NCBI GenBank assembly: GCA_016789955.1
Contig: JAEUPB010000030.1
Location: 1-64,000, forward strand
Direction: 5' to 3'
Length of the DNA: 64,000 bases
Origin: Rubrivivax sp.
GTDB taxonomy: Bacteria > Pseudomonadota > Gammaproteobacteria > Burkholderiales > Burkholderiaceae_C
This document shows, one piece after another, positions 15,726-25,498 of the stretch. The first letter of the stretch is position 1, and the number at the start of each line of letters is the position of its first letter. The notes under the pieces are model-generated. The model was given only the letters and a program-made list of their open reading frames with translations, did not search any database and was not told the DNA's origin. The translations under genes were made by a program, and so were the position numbers.

Positions 15726-17186
15726 CTACATCAGCACGATGTCGTACTGCTCCGGATTCATCGACGGCTCCGCGCTCAGCGAGATCGGCTTGCCGATGAA
15801 CTCCGACAGCCCCGCCAGGTGCACGCTCTCCTCGTCGAGCAGCATCTCGATGACGCTGGCGTGCGCGACGACGCGGAACTCCTTGGGGTCGAACTGGCGC
15901 GCCTCGCGCAGGATCTCGCGCAGGATGTCGTAGCAGACGCTGCGCGCGGTCTTCACCTGGCCGCGGCCGTCGCAGGTGGGGCACGGCTGGCACAGCATGT
16001 GCGCGAGGCTCTCGCGCGTGCGCTTGCGCGTCATCTCCACCAGGCCGAGCTGCGTGAAGCCGCTCACCGTGGTGCGGGTGCGGTCGCGCGCGAGCTGCTT
16101 CTTCAGCTCGGCCAGCACCGCCTGCTGGTGGTCCTCGCGCGTCATGTCGATGAAGTCGGCGATGACGATGCCGCCCAGGTTGCGCAGGCGCAGCTGCCGC
16201 GCGATGGCGCCGGCGGCCTCGAGGTTGGTCTTGAAGATCGTGTCGTCGAAGTTGCGCGCGCCGACGTAGCCGCCGGTGTTGACGTCGATGGTCGTCAGCG
16301 CCTCGGTCTGGTCGATGATCAGGTAGCCGCCGCTCTTCAGGTCCACGCGCCGGCCGAGCGCGCGCACGATCTCCTCCTCGATGCCGTAGTGGTCGAAGAT
16401 CGGACGCTCGCCGCGGTAGTGCTCGAGCTTGGCCGCCGCGCCGGGCATGTAGCTCTCGCCGAAGGCGCGCAGCACGTCGTACTGCATCTTCGAGTCGATG
16501 CGGATGCTCTGCGTGGCCTCGGTGGTCAGGTCGCGCAGCACGCGCTCGGCCAGCCCGAGGTCCTGGTGCAGCAGCGTGCCGGCGGGCTGGCTGTGCGCGC
16601 GCTCGCGGATGGTGGCCCAGGTCTTGCGCAGGTACGCGATGTCGTCGGCGAGCTCGGGGTCGGTGGCGTCCTCGGCGTTGGTGCGCAGGATGAAGCCGCC
16701 GCCGTCGCCGGCCAGCGCCTGCATGCGCGTGCGCAGCTGCTCGCGCAGCTCGGGGCTGCCGATCTTCTGCGAGATGCCGATGTGGGTGTCGTGCGGTAGG
16801 AACACCAGCAGCCGCCCGGCGATGGAGACCTGCGTCGACAGCCGCGCGCCCTTGGTGCCGATGGCGTCCTTCACCACCTGCACGGTGAGCGTCTGCCCCT
16901 CGAAGACCTGGCGCTCGATCGGCGGCAGCGCCTCGCTGCGCGGCACGCCGTTGCCGTGCGGGTGCAGGTCGGCCACGTGCAGGAACGCGGCGCGCTCGAG
17001 GCCGATGTCGATGAAGGCGCTCTGCATGCCCGGAAGCACGCGCGCCACCTTGCCGAGGTAGACGTTGCCCACCAGCCCGCGCTCGAGCGTGCGCTCGATG
17101 TGCAGCTCCTGCACCGCGCCGTTCTCGACGATGGCCACCCGCGTCTCCTGCGGGGCCCAGTTGATGAGGATGTCCTGGCTCGCCAT
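15726..17186 (-). CDS. rng: Ribonuclease G
   Basis: RNase G matures the 5' end of 16S rRNA and degrades some mRNAs. The 486-residue protein starts with ILINWAPQETRVAI. An S1 RNA-binding domain spans about 38-130, and the catalytic Mg-binding aspartates lie in TTIDVNTGGYVG and VIADFIDM. A zinc-link CPTCDGRG sits near residue 405. Length fits RNase G (about 485-490) rather than the larger RNase E. It is 65 bases downstream of maf, a common order in betaproteobacteria. Confidence 0.96.
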   Translation of the reverse strand: MASQDILINWAPQETRVAIVENGAVQELHIERTLERGLVGNVYLGKVARVLPGMQSAFIDIGLERAAFLHVADLHPHGNGVPRSEALPPIERQVFEGQTLTVQVVKDAIGTKGARLSTQVSIAGRLLVFLPHDTHIGISQKIGSPELREQLRTRMQALAGDGGGFILRTNAEDATDPELADDIAYLRKTWATIRERAHSQPAGTLLHQDLGLAERVLRDLTTEATQSIRIDSKMQYDVLRAFGESYMPGAAAKLEHYRGERPIFDHYGIEEEIVRALGRRVDLKSGGYLIIDQTEALTTIDVNTGGYVGARNFDDTIFKTNLEAAGAIARQLRLRNLGGIVIADFIDMTREDHQQAVLAELKKQLARDRTRTTVSGFTQLGLVEMTRKRTRESLAHMLCQPCPTCDGRGQVKTARSVCYDILREILREARQFDPKEFRVVAHASVIEMLLDEESVHLAGLSEFIGKPISLSAEPSMNPEQYDIVLM

Positions 17187-17251
17187 GGCGGCGAGTCTAG
17201 TGCGGTGCCCTGCGGCAGGCGGCGAGGTTTCCCCGCCCTCCGAGGCCGCGG

Positions 17252-17896
17252 CTACGCGGCCGCGTTCAGCCCGAACCGCACGCCGGCGCGCGCCAGCAGT
17301 TGCGCGGTCTCGAACAGCGGCAAGCCCATGATCGACGAGTGGCTGCCGTCGATGTGCGCGATCCACCCCGCCAGCGCGCTCTGGATGGCGTAGGCGCCGG
17401 CCTTGCCGAAGGGCTCGCCGCTGGCGATGTAGCGCTCGATCAGGCCTACGCTGAGCGGCGCGAAGCGCACGTGCGAGACCTGCAGCGCCTGCTGCGTGCG
17501 GCGGCCGTCCCACACGGCCACGGCAGTGAGCACGCGGTGCGTGCGGCCGGAGAGCGCACCGAGCATCGCGCGCGCCTCGGCGGCATCGGCGGGCTTGCCG
17601 AGGATGCGGCGGCCGAGCGCCACGGTGGTGTCGGCGCAGAGGATGGGCGCGGGCGGCAGCGCGCGGGCCTGGCGGCGCTGGCGCGCCGCGCCGAGCTTGG
17701 CTGCCGTGACGCGCTGCACGTAGGTGGCCGGCAACTCGCCGGGGCGCGTCGCCTCGAGCGCCTCGGCATCCTCGCCGTCGCCGGGCAGCAGCAGCTCGTG
17801 CGCCACACCGAGCTGCTGCAGCAGCTGGCGGCGGCGCGGGCTCAACGACGCGAGGTAGATGAACGGGGCAGGCTCGGCGGCGGAACGGCGGGTCAC
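17252..17896 (-). CDS. maf: Maf-like nucleoside triphosphate pyrophosphatase
   Basis: The product is 214 residues and hydrolyses non-canonical or excess NTPs to NMP and PPi (house-cleaning; the dTTP/UTP-type Maf). Visible motifs are [17 protein letters not shown] near residue 14, the [12 protein letters not shown]-type helix, [15 protein letters not shown] with catalytic Asp, and [10 protein letters not shown] near residue 165. It is encoded immediately before rng on the same strand. Confidence 0.93.
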   Translation of the reverse strand: MTRRSAAEPAPFIYLASLSPRRRQLLQQLGVAHELLLPGDGEDAEALEATRPGELPATYVQRVTAAKLGAARQRRQARALPPAPILCADTTVALGRRILGKPADAAEARAMLGALSGRTHRVLTAVAVWDGRRTQQALQVSHVRFAPLSVGLIERYIASGEPFGKAGAYAIQSALAGWIAHIDGSHSSIMGLPLFETAQLLARAGVRFGLNAAA

Positions 17897-18061
17897 AGGC
17901 CCGCATTGTCACGGCCGCGCGGCCGGCCCACCTCCGCCGGGTCGCCCGCGAGATCCGACGACCGGCCGCACCGCTGTCGGGTTCTCCCAGGTGACTTCGA
18001 TGACACCGTTGGGGCGCAACGTCGGCATGGGGCCGGCACGCCCAGTGGAAGGAACGTCACG

Positions 18062-18368
18062 ATGGGCCGGGCATCGATCGGATCGAGGACAGCAACGTGG
18101 AAAGCCGTGGCCGTGGCCGCGGCGGCAGCCCTGTGCACGGCCGCCCTGCTCGGCGCCACGGTCAGCCCGGCCCCCGGCGGCGGAGCCATCGCGCTCCGGC
18201 ACCGCCTCCATCGGCGTGCGGGCAAACCCTTCGCGCAACCTGCACCCGGTGAAGGCCGTGCTGCCTGCGCCCGGGAGCAGCACGCCCGCCCGCGCATCGC
18301 CGCCGCCTGCCGAGCCGGCGCCCGACGACAACGTCCGGGACTACTGGCGACATCACGGCGTGGGCTGA
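18062..18368 (+). pseudogene. Small exported protein, probably frameshifted
   Basis: A GGAAGGA ribosome site precedes ATG 18062, which begins a basic start and a hydrophobic signal-like segment (AVAVAAAAALCTAALLGA). After about 45 codons, GC3 bias and amino-acid sense move to the next frame. That frame runs through NPSRNLHPVKAVLPAP and a Pro/Ala linker to DDNVRDYWRHHGVG and TGA 18366-18368. The switch is near 18190-18205. This fits one indel in a secreted protein of about 100 residues. It lies on the opposite strand to its neighbours in a 523-base gap between maf and rlmH; nothing else is evident there. A sequencing error or programmed shift cannot be excluded. Confidence 0.4.
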
Positions 18369-18419
18369 GGCGCATGGCCGCGCGCATCGATCACCGCGGG
18401 CCCGGCAATCCGGGCCCCG

Positions 18420-18899
18420 TCACTCGCGGTGGTACGGATGCCCAGCCGTCACCGACCACGCACGGTACAGCGCCTCGGCCAGCAGCACGCGCACGAACGC
18501 GTGCGGCAACGTCAGGTCCGACAGCCTCAGCGTCTCGTCGGCGGTGGCCTTCAAGGGCTCGTGCAGGCCATCGGGGCCGCCGATGAGCAGCGCCACGTCA
18601 CGGCCCTCGCCTTTCCAGGCCGAGAGCCGCTCGGCCAGCTGCACGGTGGTGAGCCGCGCGCCACGTTCGTCGAGCACCACGCGGCGCACGCCCTTGCCCG
18701 CAGACGGCAGCGCGGCCTCGATGCGCTGCGCCTCGGCGGCCATCAGCTGCTCGGGCGTCTTGCCGCTGGTGCGCGGCTCGGCCTTCAGCGCCTTCAACTC
18801 CAGCCGCAGCTCCGGGGGGAAGCGCTTGGCGTAGTCGGCCCAGGCCTCGTCGGCCCAGCCGGGCTGGCGCTGGCCGATGGCCGCCACCAGCAGCTTCAT
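18420..18899 (-). CDS. rlmH: 23S rRNA (pseudouridine1915-N3)-methyltransferase RlmH
   Basis: RlmH methylates pseudouridine 1915 in helix 69 of 23S rRNA. The 159-residue SPOUT enzyme starts MKLLVAAIG, has [26 protein letters not shown], the SAM-loop [10 protein letters not shown], and ends HPYHRE. Family length is about 155. It follows rsfS by 16 bases, the standard rsfS-rlmH order. Confidence 0.96.
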   Translation of the reverse strand: MKLLVAAIGQRQPGWADEAWADYAKRFPPELRLELKALKAEPRTSGKTPEQLMAAEAQRIEAALPSAGKGVRRVVLDERGARLTTVQLAERLSAWKGEGRDVALLIGGPDGLHEPLKATADETLRLSDLTLPHAFVRVLLAEALYRAWSVTAGHPYHRE

Positions 18900-18915
18900 C
18901 GGGCCACGACGAGGA

Positions 18916-19530
18916 TCAGTGGGGCGTGCCGCGGCGCGGCGCGGTCTTCTTGGCGGGCGCCGCCTTCCGGGCCGGGGCTGCCTTCTTGGCCGGGGCCGCC
19001 TTGTGCGCCGGTGCAGCCCGCTGGGCCGGCGCTGCCTTGCGGGCCGGCGCAGGCTTCTTCGCAGGCGCCGCAGCCTTCGCCGCGGCAGCCGGCGCACGCT
19101 TGCGAGCCGGCGCCGCCACGGGCTCCGGCTCGGCCGATGCCCGCTTCGCGGGGGCCGACCGATTCGCGGTCTCCGCGGCCACCACGTCGCCTCGCTTCAT
19201 GCGCACGGCCTTGCCGCCCCAGATCTCCTCGAGGTGGTAGTAGTCGCGCACCGCCGGCTGCATGATGTGCGCCACCGCGGCGCCGCAGTCGACGATGATC
19301 CATTCGCCGTTGTCCTCGCCCTCGGTGCGCAGCACCTGCAGGCCATGGGCCTTGACGCTTTCACGCACGCTGGAGGCCAGCGCCCGCGTCTGCCGGTTGC
19401 TGGTGCCCGAGGCGATGATCACCCGCTCGAAGAGCGGCGAGAGGTGCTCGGTGTTGAAGACGGCGATGTTCTGCCCCTTCACGTCTTCGAGCCCATCGAC
19501 GATGGCTCGCTGCAGCTTGCGGATGTCCAT
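18916..19530 (-). CDS. rsfS: Ribosome silencing factor RsfS with a long Ala/Lys/Pro tail
   Basis: RsfS binds ribosomal protein uL14 and blocks subunit joining in starvation. Residues 1-115 are the RsfS/Iojap domain ([46 protein letters not shown]). From about residue 125 to 204 there is a low-complexity tail with many repeats of the type [12 protein letters not shown], like histone H1-like proteins. The normal family length is about 105-130, so the tail nearly doubles the protein and is probably unstructured and nucleic-acid-binding. The start ATG 19530 abuts the nadD stop. Confidence 0.93.
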   Translation of the reverse strand: MDIRKLQRAIVDGLEDVKGQNIAVFNTEHLSPLFERVIIASGTSNRQTRALASSVRESVKAHGLQVLRTEGEDNGEWIIVDCGAAVAHIMQPAVRDYYHLEEIWGGKAVRMKRGDVVAAETANRSAPAKRASAEPEPVAAPARKRAPAAAAKAAAPAKKPAPARKAAPAQRAAPAHKAAPAKKAAPARKAAPAKKTAPRRGTPH

Positions 19531-20190
19531 TCAGCTCCTGGTAGACGGCGATGGTGCGCCGGGTTGGGTGCCCGCGCGGTAGAGCGCGTGCTGGTCAATA
19601 TAGGTCGCCACTGCGGGCGGCACAAGGTCGCCGACCGGCAGCCCGGCCGCCACGCGTGACCGAATGTCGGTGGCCGACACCGCCATCGGCGGGAGCGGCA
19701 CCACGCGGTGCGCATGGGCCAGCACCTCGAGCTGTGGCGCCGCAGCCACGCCCGGGCGCGCGGCCACGGCGAGCACCACGCGGTCGAGCAGCTCGCGCCA
19801 GCCGTGCCACGTGTGCAGCCCGGCGTACTGGTCGGCCCCGATCAGCAGGAACCACGAGGCGCCGGGCCGCGCGGCCTGCAGCGCGCGCACGGTGTCCAGC
19901 GTGTAGCTCGGCCCCTCGCGTACCAGCTCGATGCGGTCGAGCACGAAGCGCGGCTCGCCGGCCAGTGCCAGCTTCAGCATCGCCTCGCGGTGCCCGGCCG
20001 GCGTGATCGAGCGCGCCTTCTGCCACGGCTGGCCGGTGGGGACCCAGCGCACCTCGTCGAGCGCCAGCGCCTGCAATGCGGCCTGGGCCAGCGCCACGTG
20101 CGCGCGGTGCACCGGGTCGAAGGTGCCGCCGAACAGGCCGATGCGGCGCGTCACCGCACCGGCCACGCCGCCGGCATCAGGCCCAGTCAC
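19531..20190 (-). CDS. nadD: Nicotinate-nucleotide adenylyltransferase NadD
   Basis: NadD joins nicotinate mononucleotide and ATP to make NaAD in NAD biosynthesis. The 219-residue product has [14 protein letters not shown] (18-31) with the T/HxGH-type nucleotidyltransferase motif. [15 protein letters not shown] and the late [12 protein letters not shown] follow. The first 14 residues are an extra N-terminal stretch; a start closer to GLFGG is possible. It overlaps the end of hemF by 14 bases. Confidence 0.95.
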   Translation of the reverse strand: MTGPDAGGVAGAVTRRIGLFGGTFDPVHRAHVALAQAALQALALDEVRWVPTGQPWQKARSITPAGHREAMLKLALAGEPRFVLDRIELVREGPSYTLDTVRALQAARPGASWFLLIGADQYAGLHTWHGWRELLDRVVLAVAARPGVAAAPQLEVLAHAHRVVPLPPMAVSATDIRSRVAAGLPVGDLVPPAVATYIDQHALYRAGTQPGAPSPSTRS

Positions 20191-21088
20191 GCGGCCGCAG
20201 GAAGTCGGTGTACAGCCGCGCCTCCGGCGTGCCCGCCTCGGGCTTCCAGTCGTAGCGCCATGCGGCCATCGGCGGCATGGACATCAGGATGCTCTCGGTG
20301 CGACCGCCGCCGTGCAGGCCGAAGTGCGTGCCGCGGTCCCACACGAGGTTGAACTCGACGTAGCGGCCGCGCCGGTAGGCTTGGAAGTCGCGCTCGCGCT
20401 CGGTGTATTCCAGGCCGCGGCGGCGCTGCACGATGGGACGGTAGGCATCGACGAAGGCATCGCCCACCGAGCGCAGCATCGCGAAGCTGCGCTCGTCGCC
20501 GAGCTCGGAGAAGTCGTCGAAGAAGATGCCGCCGATGCCGCGCGGCTCGTTGCGGTGCTTCAGGAAGAAGTACTCGTCGCACCAGCGCTTGAAGCGCGGG
20601 TAGAGCTGCTCGCCGTACGGCGCCAGCGCGTCGCGGCAGGTGCGGTGGAAATGCACCGCGTCCTCCTCGTGGCCGTAGTAGGGCGTGAGGTCCATGCCGC
20701 CGCCGAACCAGGCCACCGTGGCGCCACCCTTGGGCGTGGCCGCCAGCATGCGCACGTTCATGTGCACCGTGGGCACGTGCGGGTTGCGCGGGTGCATGAC
20801 CAGCGACACGCCCAGCGCCTCGAACGGCGCGCCGGCCAGCTCGGGCCGGTGCTGTGTGGCCGAGGGCGGCAGCGTCGTGCCCTGCACGTGGCTGAAGTTG
20901 CAGCCGCCGCGCTCGAACACGCCGCCCTGCTCCACCAGGCGGGAGATGCCGTCGCCTTGCAGCGGGCCGCCGGCCGGACGCGTCCAGGCGTCGGTGAGGA
21001 AGGCGTGGCCGTCTTCGGTGGCGAGCGCATCGATGATGCGGCCCTGCAGGCCGAGCAGGTAGCTGCGCACGTCGGCGCTGGAAATCAT
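20177..21088 (-). CDS. hemF: Oxygen-dependent coproporphyrinogen III oxidase
   Basis: HemF converts coproporphyrinogen III to protoporphyrinogen IX using O2 in haem synthesis. The 303-residue protein has [42 protein letters not shown], and a terminal [13 protein letters not shown], all HemF signatures. Family length is about 300. The ATG overlaps the purD stop by four bases. Oxygen dependence indicates aerobic haem synthesis in this diazotroph. Confidence 0.97.
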   Translation of the reverse strand: MISSADVRSYLLGLQGRIIDALATEDGHAFLTDAWTRPAGGPLQGDGISRLVEQGGVFERGGCNFSHVQGTTLPPSATQHRPELAGAPFEALGVSLVMHPRNPHVPTVHMNVRMLAATPKGGATVAWFGGGMDLTPYYGHEEDAVHFHRTCRDALAPYGEQLYPRFKRWCDEYFFLKHRNEPRGIGGIFFDDFSELGDERSFAMLRSVGDAFVDAYRPIVQRRRGLEYTERERDFQAYRRGRYVEFNLVWDRGTHFGLHGGGRTESILMSMPPMAAWRYDWKPEAGTPEARLYTDFLRPRDWA

Positions 21089-22368
21089 CCGTGTCTCCCG
21101 ACGGCCCGGTGGCCGATGTCGCTGCGGCACTGCGCACCGGCGAACTGCACGCCGCGCACCGCCTCGTAGGCGCGCTGCTGCGCCAGCCGCACCGATTCGC
21201 CGAGCGCGGTGACGCACAGCACGCGGCCGCCACGCGTGACGAGCCGCCCGTCCTGCATCGCGGTGCCGGCGTGGAACACCTGGCAGTCGTCGCTGCCGGC
21301 GGGCAGCGCGGTGATCGGGTCGCCCTGGCGCGGCGTGCCCGGGTAGCCGGCGGCGGCCATCACCACGCCCAGCGCCACGCGACGATCCCACTGCAGCTCG
21401 ACGTTCGCGAGCTGCCCGTCGGCCGCCTTCAGCAGCAGCTCGAACAGGTCGCTCTTCAGGCGCATCAGGATCGGCTGCGTCTCGGGGTCGCCCAGGCGCG
21501 CGTTGAACTCCACGGTGCGCGGACGGCCTTGCGCGTCGATCATCAGCCCGGCGTAGAGGAACCCGGTGAAGGGCTGTCCTTCCTGCGCCATGCCGGCGAT
21601 GGCGGGCAGGATGATCTCCTGCATCACGCGGGCATGGACATTGGGCGTGACCACCGGCGCCGGCGAGTACGCGCCCATGCCGCCGGTGTTGGGGCCGCGG
21701 TCGCCGTCGAAGATGCGCTTGTGGTCCTGGCTGGTGGCCAGCGGCACCACGTGCGTGCCGTCGCTGACGACGATGAAGCTGGCCTCCTCGCCGGCCATGA
21801 ACTCCTCGATCACCACGCGCGCCTGGCCGGGCATCGTGCCGGCGTCGGCGGGATCGCCGAGCATCATGTCGATGGCCGTGTGCGCTTCTTCCACCGTCGT
21901 GGCCACCACCACGCCCTTGCCCGCGGCCAGGCCGTCGGCCTTGATGACGATCGGGGCGCCCTGGCTGGTGACGTACTCGCGCGCCTTGGCCGCATCCGTG
22001 AACTCGGCGTACCGCGCGGTGGGGATGCCGTGCCGCTGCATGAACTGCTTGGCGTAGGCCTTGGAGCTTTCCAACTGGGCGGCGGCCTTGGTGGGCCCGA
22101 AGATGCGCAGCCCGCGCGAGCGGAACAGGTCGACGATGCCGGCTGCCAGCGGCGCCTCGGGGCCGACCACCGTCAGCGCGATCTTCTCGACCGCGGCGAA
22201 GTCGGCCAGCGCGTCGTGATCGGTGATGGCGACGTTGACGAGCAACGAGTCCGACGCCGTGCCGCCATTGCCCGGCGCCACGTAGACCTTCTGCACCCGC
22301 GCGCTCTGCGACAGCTTCCAGGCCAGCGCGTGCTCGCGCCCGCCGCCGCCGACCACGAGGACCTTCAT
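21085..22368 (-). CDS. purD: Phosphoribosylamine--glycine ligase (GARS)
   Basis: PurD makes glycinamide ribonucleotide in purine synthesis. It is 427 residues with [32 protein letters not shown], an ATP-grasp core ([34 protein letters not shown]), and [12 protein letters not shown]. The C-terminal domain includes [10 protein letters not shown]. Length is normal (about 425). It overlaps yebC upstream and hemF downstream by four bases each. Confidence 0.97.
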   Translation of the reverse strand: MKVLVVGGGGREHALAWKLSQSARVQKVYVAPGNGGTASDSLLVNVAITDHDALADFAAVEKIALTVVGPEAPLAAGIVDLFRSRGLRIFGPTKAAAQLESSKAYAKQFMQRHGIPTARYAEFTDAAKAREYVTSQGAPIVIKADGLAAGKGVVVATTVEEAHTAIDMMLGDPADAGTMPGQARVVIEEFMAGEEASFIVVSDGTHVVPLATSQDHKRIFDGDRGPNTGGMGAYSPAPVVTPNVHARVMQEIILPAIAGMAQEGQPFTGFLYAGLMIDAQGRPRTVEFNARLGDPETQPILMRLKSDLFELLLKAADGQLANVELQWDRRVALGVVMAAAGYPGTPRQGDPITALPAGSDDCQVFHAGTAMQDGRLVTRGGRVLCVTALGESVRLAQQRAYEAVRGVQFAGAQCRSDIGHRAVGRHG

Positions 22369-23096
22369 GTGTCCGCCGAGATCAGGGCGTTGTGGAACAC
22401 GTCCTGCACGTCGTCGAGGTCCTCGATGACGTCGATCAGCTTCTGCATGCGCGCGGCGTCGTCGCCGGTCAGCTCGATCGGGTTCTCGGCGCGCATCGTC
22501 ACCTCGGCGATCTCGGGCTTCAGGCCTTTCGACTCCAGCGCGGCCTTCACGGCCTCGAAGTCGGCCGGCGGGCTCAGCACCTCGATGGAGCCGTCGTCGC
22601 CGGTGATCACGTCGTCGGCGCCGGCTTCCAGCGCCACTTCCATGATCTGGTCCTCGCTGGCGCCGGGCGCGAACACGAACTGCCCGCAGTGCTTGAACTG
22701 GAACGCCACCGAACCGTCGGTACCGAGGTTGCCGCCGTACTTCGAGAACGCGTGCCGCACCTCGGCCACGGTGCGCACGCGGTTGTCGGTCATGCAGTCG
22801 ACGATGATCGCCGCGCCGCCGATGCCGTAGCCTTCGTAGCGGATCTCCTCGTAGCTCACGCCCTCGAGGTTGCCGGTGGCCTTGTCGATGTTGCGCTTGA
22901 CGGTGTCGGCCGGCAGATTCACGGCCTTGGCCTTGTCGATGGCCAGCCGCAGCCGCGGGTTGGCCGTCGGGTCACCCCCGCCCTGGCGCGCCGCGACCAT
23001 GATCTCGCGGATCACACGCGTCCACGCCTTGCCGCGCTTCTCGTCCTGGCGGCCCTTGCGGTGCTGGATGTTGGCCCATTTGGAATGTCCGGCCAT
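22365..23096 (-). CDS. yebC: YebC/PmpR family protein
   Basis: The 243-residue protein starts [18 protein letters not shown] and has [45 protein letters not shown], and a late acidic [10 protein letters not shown], all defining YebC. The family was annotated as a transcriptional regulator; recent work links it to ribosome rescue at polyproline stalls. It leads a yebC-purD-hemF-nadD-rsfS-rlmH run in which stop/start overlaps are frequent. Confidence 0.95.
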   Translation of the reverse strand: MAGHSKWANIQHRKGRQDEKRGKAWTRVIREIMVAARQGGGDPTANPRLRLAIDKAKAVNLPADTVKRNIDKATGNLEGVSYEEIRYEGYGIGGAAIIVDCMTDNRVRTVAEVRHAFSKYGGNLGTDGSVAFQFKHCGQFVFAPGASEDQIMEVALEAGADDVITGDDGSIEVLSPPADFEAVKAALESKGLKPEIAEVTMRAENPIELTGDDAARMQKLIDVIEDLDDVQDVFHNALISADT

Positions 23097-23138
23097 CGGG
23101 GTTGGAACTCCTGCGTCGTTGGAGACGGGATTCTAGGA

Positions 23139-23165
23139 GCCCCCCGAAGGTCGGCCCCGGGGGGC
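23139..23165 (-). terminator. Possible hairpin terminator after the Hsp20 genes
   Basis: GCCCCCC (23139-23145) can pair with GGGGGGC (23159-23165) over a 13-base loop, in the gap between the last Hsp20 gene and yebC. No T-tract follows, so the stem could equally be a random result of high GC. Confidence 0.25.
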
Positions 23166-23197
23166 GGGCACCCCCCGGAGGACCTGCGCCGCGGCCT

Positions 23198-23719
23198 TCA
23201 GGCCACGCGCACGTTCACCGTCTGCGGCCGCGCCGGCTCGGCCTTGGGCAGCTCGATGCGCAGCACGCCGCGCTGGTAGTCGGCGCGCGCCTCGTCGCTT
23301 TTCACCGCCACCGGCAGCGCGACGCGTCGCTCGAAGCTGCCATAGGCGCATTGCAGCAGCCGCCAGCGGCCCTCGGAGGTCTCGCGCTCGAAGCGCTTCT
23401 CGCCGCGCACCACCAGCGTCTGGCCGAGCACCTGCACGTCGAAGTCCTCCTTCGACAGGCCCGGTGCCTCCAGCCGCACCACGACGCGCCGCTCGTCCTC
23501 GAAGAGGTCGCCGCCCAGCATCGCCCAGCCGGCCAGCGGCCGGTAGCGGCCGTCGTCGATCTCCTCGCGCGCCGGCAGCGCCGTGCGCTCTGTGGGCAGG
23601 TAGCGGGTCAGCGCTGTGGAAGCCGTCTGCCGCAGCCGGTCCCAGCCTTCGCTGACCTGGTCGGCCATGGATTCCAGCAACGTGCCGACGCTCTGCTTCA
23701 GTTCGTCGATCGTCTTCAT
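23198..23719 (-). CDS. Hsp20/alpha-crystallin family small heat-shock protein (third of three)
   Basis: The 173-residue protein has a long charged N-terminal helix (DELKQSVGTLLESMADQVSE) of about 45 residues. An alpha-crystallin domain follows with RRVVVRLEAPGLSKEDFDVQV, LVVRGEKRFE and YQRGVLRIELPKAE. It is longer than its two upstream neighbours because of the N-terminal extension. Small heat-shock proteins hold unfolding proteins for refolding by DnaK. It lies 18 bases after the second copy and is probably in the same heat-shock transcript. Confidence 0.9.
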   Translation of the reverse strand: MKTIDELKQSVGTLLESMADQVSEGWDRLRQTASTALTRYLPTERTALPAREEIDDGRYRPLAGWAMLGGDLFEDERRVVVRLEAPGLSKEDFDVQVLGQTLVVRGEKRFERETSEGRWRLLQCAYGSFERRVALPVAVKSDEARADYQRGVLRIELPKAEPARPQTVNVRVA

Positions 23720-23737
23720 GGCAAGCTCCTCTCGAAA

Positions 23738-24130
23738 TCAGGCCGCCCGCACCTCGATCTTGCGCGGGTGCAGGTGGCCGGCCTTGGGGATGCGCACGCG
23801 CAGCACGCCCTGGCTGAGCTCGGCGTCGATCTTCTCGCCGTCGAGCTCCTTGCTGAGCGTGAACGCGCGCCGGTAGTGCGACGAGCGCACCTCGGCGTGC
23901 TGCGACTCGAGGCCCTGCGGCAGCGCCAGCGCCACCTCGCCTTCGATGCTGAGCTGGTCGCCTTCGACGCGCACGGAGAGCTTGTCGCGCGGCACGCCGG
24001 GCAGGTCGGCGTAGAGCGTGATGCCGGTGCCGTCCTCGATCACGTCGACCGGCGGCAGCAGCGCGTCCTCGCGGCGCGGGGCGTCGGTACGGGCGGTGGT
24101 GCCGGATGGGGTCTGGGTCACTGCATTCAT
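23738..24130 (-). CDS. Hsp20/alpha-crystallin family small heat-shock protein (second of three)
   Basis: A 130-residue Hsp20 with a short N-terminal arm. The alpha-crystallin core spans about 28-125 (ITLYADLPGVPRDKLSVRVEG, LSIEGEVAL) and ends LSQGVLRVRIPKAG. It is expected to form oligomers with the upstream copy. The gene is separated by 17 bases from the first copy and 18 from the third. Confidence 0.9.
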   Translation of the reverse strand: MNAVTQTPSGTTARTDAPRREDALLPPVDVIEDGTGITLYADLPGVPRDKLSVRVEGDQLSIEGEVALALPQGLESQHAEVRSSHYRRAFTLSKELDGEKIDAELSQGVLRVRIPKAGHLHPRKIEVRAA

Positions 24131-24147
24131 GGTCGTCCTCCGGGGGA

Positions 24148-24591
24148 TCAGTTGACGGTGATGCGGCGCGGCTTGGCGGCCTCGCGGCGACCGATGGTCA
24201 CGCGCAGCACGCCGTCGCGGTACTCGGCCTTCACGGCGGCCGGGTCGGCGTCCTCGGGCAGGCTCACCACGCGGCGGAAGCGGCCGGCGAAGCGCTCGTC
24301 CAGGTGCACGGTGCTCTTGGGGTCGCGGCTGCCGTTGCCGATGGCGGACTTGCGCTCGCCGTCGATGGTGAGCACGCCGCGGTCGAGGTTCACCTCGATG
24401 GCGGCCGGGTCCAGCCCGGGCACGAAGGCGTACACCTCCACGGCCTCGGGCGTCACGCCGACGTTCAGCGCCGGGTAGCCGCCGCGGCCGATGCCGCGGA
24501 TCTGGGGCGAGTAGTCGAAGAGCGTGTTCATCTCGCGCTGCAGGCGGTCGAGTTCGCTGAACACGTCACGTGCGAACAGGCTTCGGTACAT
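24148..24591 (-). CDS. Hsp20/alpha-crystallin family small heat-shock protein (first of three)
   Basis: A 147-residue protein. The N-terminal arm (LFARDVFSELDRLQREMNTLF) is typical of the bacterial class-A/IbpA-like Hsp20. The crystallin domain has VEVYAFVPGLDPAAIEVNLDRGVLTIDGER and a terminal YRDGVLRVTIGRRE. It is first in a run of three and directly follows a sigma-32-type promoter, so heat induction is likely. Confidence 0.92.
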   Translation of the reverse strand: MYRSLFARDVFSELDRLQREMNTLFDYSPQIRGIGRGGYPALNVGVTPEAVEVYAFVPGLDPAAIEVNLDRGVLTIDGERKSAIGNGSRDPKSTVHLDERFAGRFRRVVSLPEDADPAAVKAEYRDGVLRVTIGRREAAKPRRITVN

Positions 24592-24647
24592 GGTGTCAGG
24601 CTCCTGTTGGGTGGAACGGTGCGCGGCTCGCCGCGCTGATCAGGAGC

Positions 24648-24675
24648 TATGGGCGGGGCCGCGTCCCTTCAAGGG
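24648..24675 (-). promoter_or_regulatory. Candidate sigma-32 heat-shock promoter for the Hsp20 operon
   Basis: On the minus strand, CCCTTGAA (-35) is separated by 14 bases from CCCATA (-10, in a CCCCGCCCATA context). The sigma-32 consensus is CTTGAA-N(13-17)-CCCCAT. It ends about 57 bases before the first Hsp20 start and lies downstream of the gene at 24710-25498, so it serves the Hsp20 genes. Confidence 0.6.
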
Positions 24676-24709
24676 GGCGGGGCCGCCCGCCGTCACGCCG
24701 CCGAAGCGC

Positions 24710-25498
24710 TCACTTCTTCTGCTCGAACGGCAGGAACGTCGGCAACCCGACCTCGATCTGCCACTCGACCTCCTGCTCGAAGGACTCGCGGTCCTCGACC
24801 TCGCGGTTCACCTCGCCGTTGACCTTCACCACCTTGAAGTCGAATCCGGCGCCCCCCTTGATGCCGGTCTTGGACTTCACCTCGTCCAGCGACTTGGCGC
24901 GCGTCTTGATGACCTTGTGGTGACGCACGGCGTCGAACTTCAGCAGCTTCGTGCCGGGCTTGAACTCGTAGCGGGCGGACCCGCGGATCTCGTCCGTGCC
25001 CGACTTCACCGACAGGCTGACCAGCCCCTCCGGGCGCAGCCGGATCTCGTCGACCTTGATGCCGGCTGTGCTCACGTCGACCCGCTCGTTGATGGTGGGC
25101 ATGCCGGCCGACTCGAAGCTCACGAAGGCCGTCGTCCGGTCGATCGGCTCGCCGTTCCAGTCGGCGACGCGGATCAACACGCCGACCTCCTGCGCGCCGA
25201 CCTTGCGCAACGCCTCGGCGTCCTTCATCAGTTCGCGCCGGCGCACCGGGATGTAGTCGATCAGGGCGCCCACCATCGCGACCGCCTTCGGCCCGGCCTG
25301 CACGACGGCCTTGGACTTCTTGAAGTCGGTGGCCAGCTTCAGGATCACCGGCAGCATCGCGAGCCGCTTCTCGGGCTCGTCGGTGTTGATCATCCACAGG
25401 TCCTTGAGCGCCTTCATCAGCGCCTTGTCGGGAACCACGCGGACGGCGTGGCAGTCTTCGCCGAAGTGATCCGGCGCGAGCGGGTAACGCTGGGGCAT
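24710..25498 (-). CDS. Hypothetical soluble protein
   Basis: The 262-residue protein begins MPQRYPLAPDHFGEDCHAV. It has a helical first half (to about residue 100, with KDLWMINTDEPEKRLAML) and a beta-rich second half (ADWNGEPIDRTTAFVSFES, RPEGLVSLSVKSGTDE). No signal peptide, membrane segment or familiar catalytic motif is visible, and I do not recognise the family. The even GC3 bias and length support a real gene. It lies just upstream of the Hsp20 promoter but is transcribed separately from that operon. Confidence 0.65.
   Translation of the reverse strand: MPQRYPLAPDHFGEDCHAVRVVPDKALMKALKDLWMINTDEPEKRLAMLPVILKLATDFKKSKAVVQAGPKAVAMVGALIDYIPVRRRELMKDAEALRKVGAQEVGVLIRVADWNGEPIDRTTAFVSFESAGMPTINERVDVSTAGIKVDEIRLRPEGLVSLSVKSGTDEIRGSARYEFKPGTKLLKFDAVRHHKVIKTRAKSLDEVKSKTGIKGGAGFDFKVVKVNGEVNREVEDRESFEQEVEWQIEVGLPTFLPFEQKK

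Noticed and set aside
18940-19110. A repetitive stretch that could be taken for a CRISPR-like or tandem repeat array
   Set aside because: It is the coding sequence for the Ala/Lys/Pro-rich tail of RsfS; repeat units are imperfect and in frame with no unique spacers.
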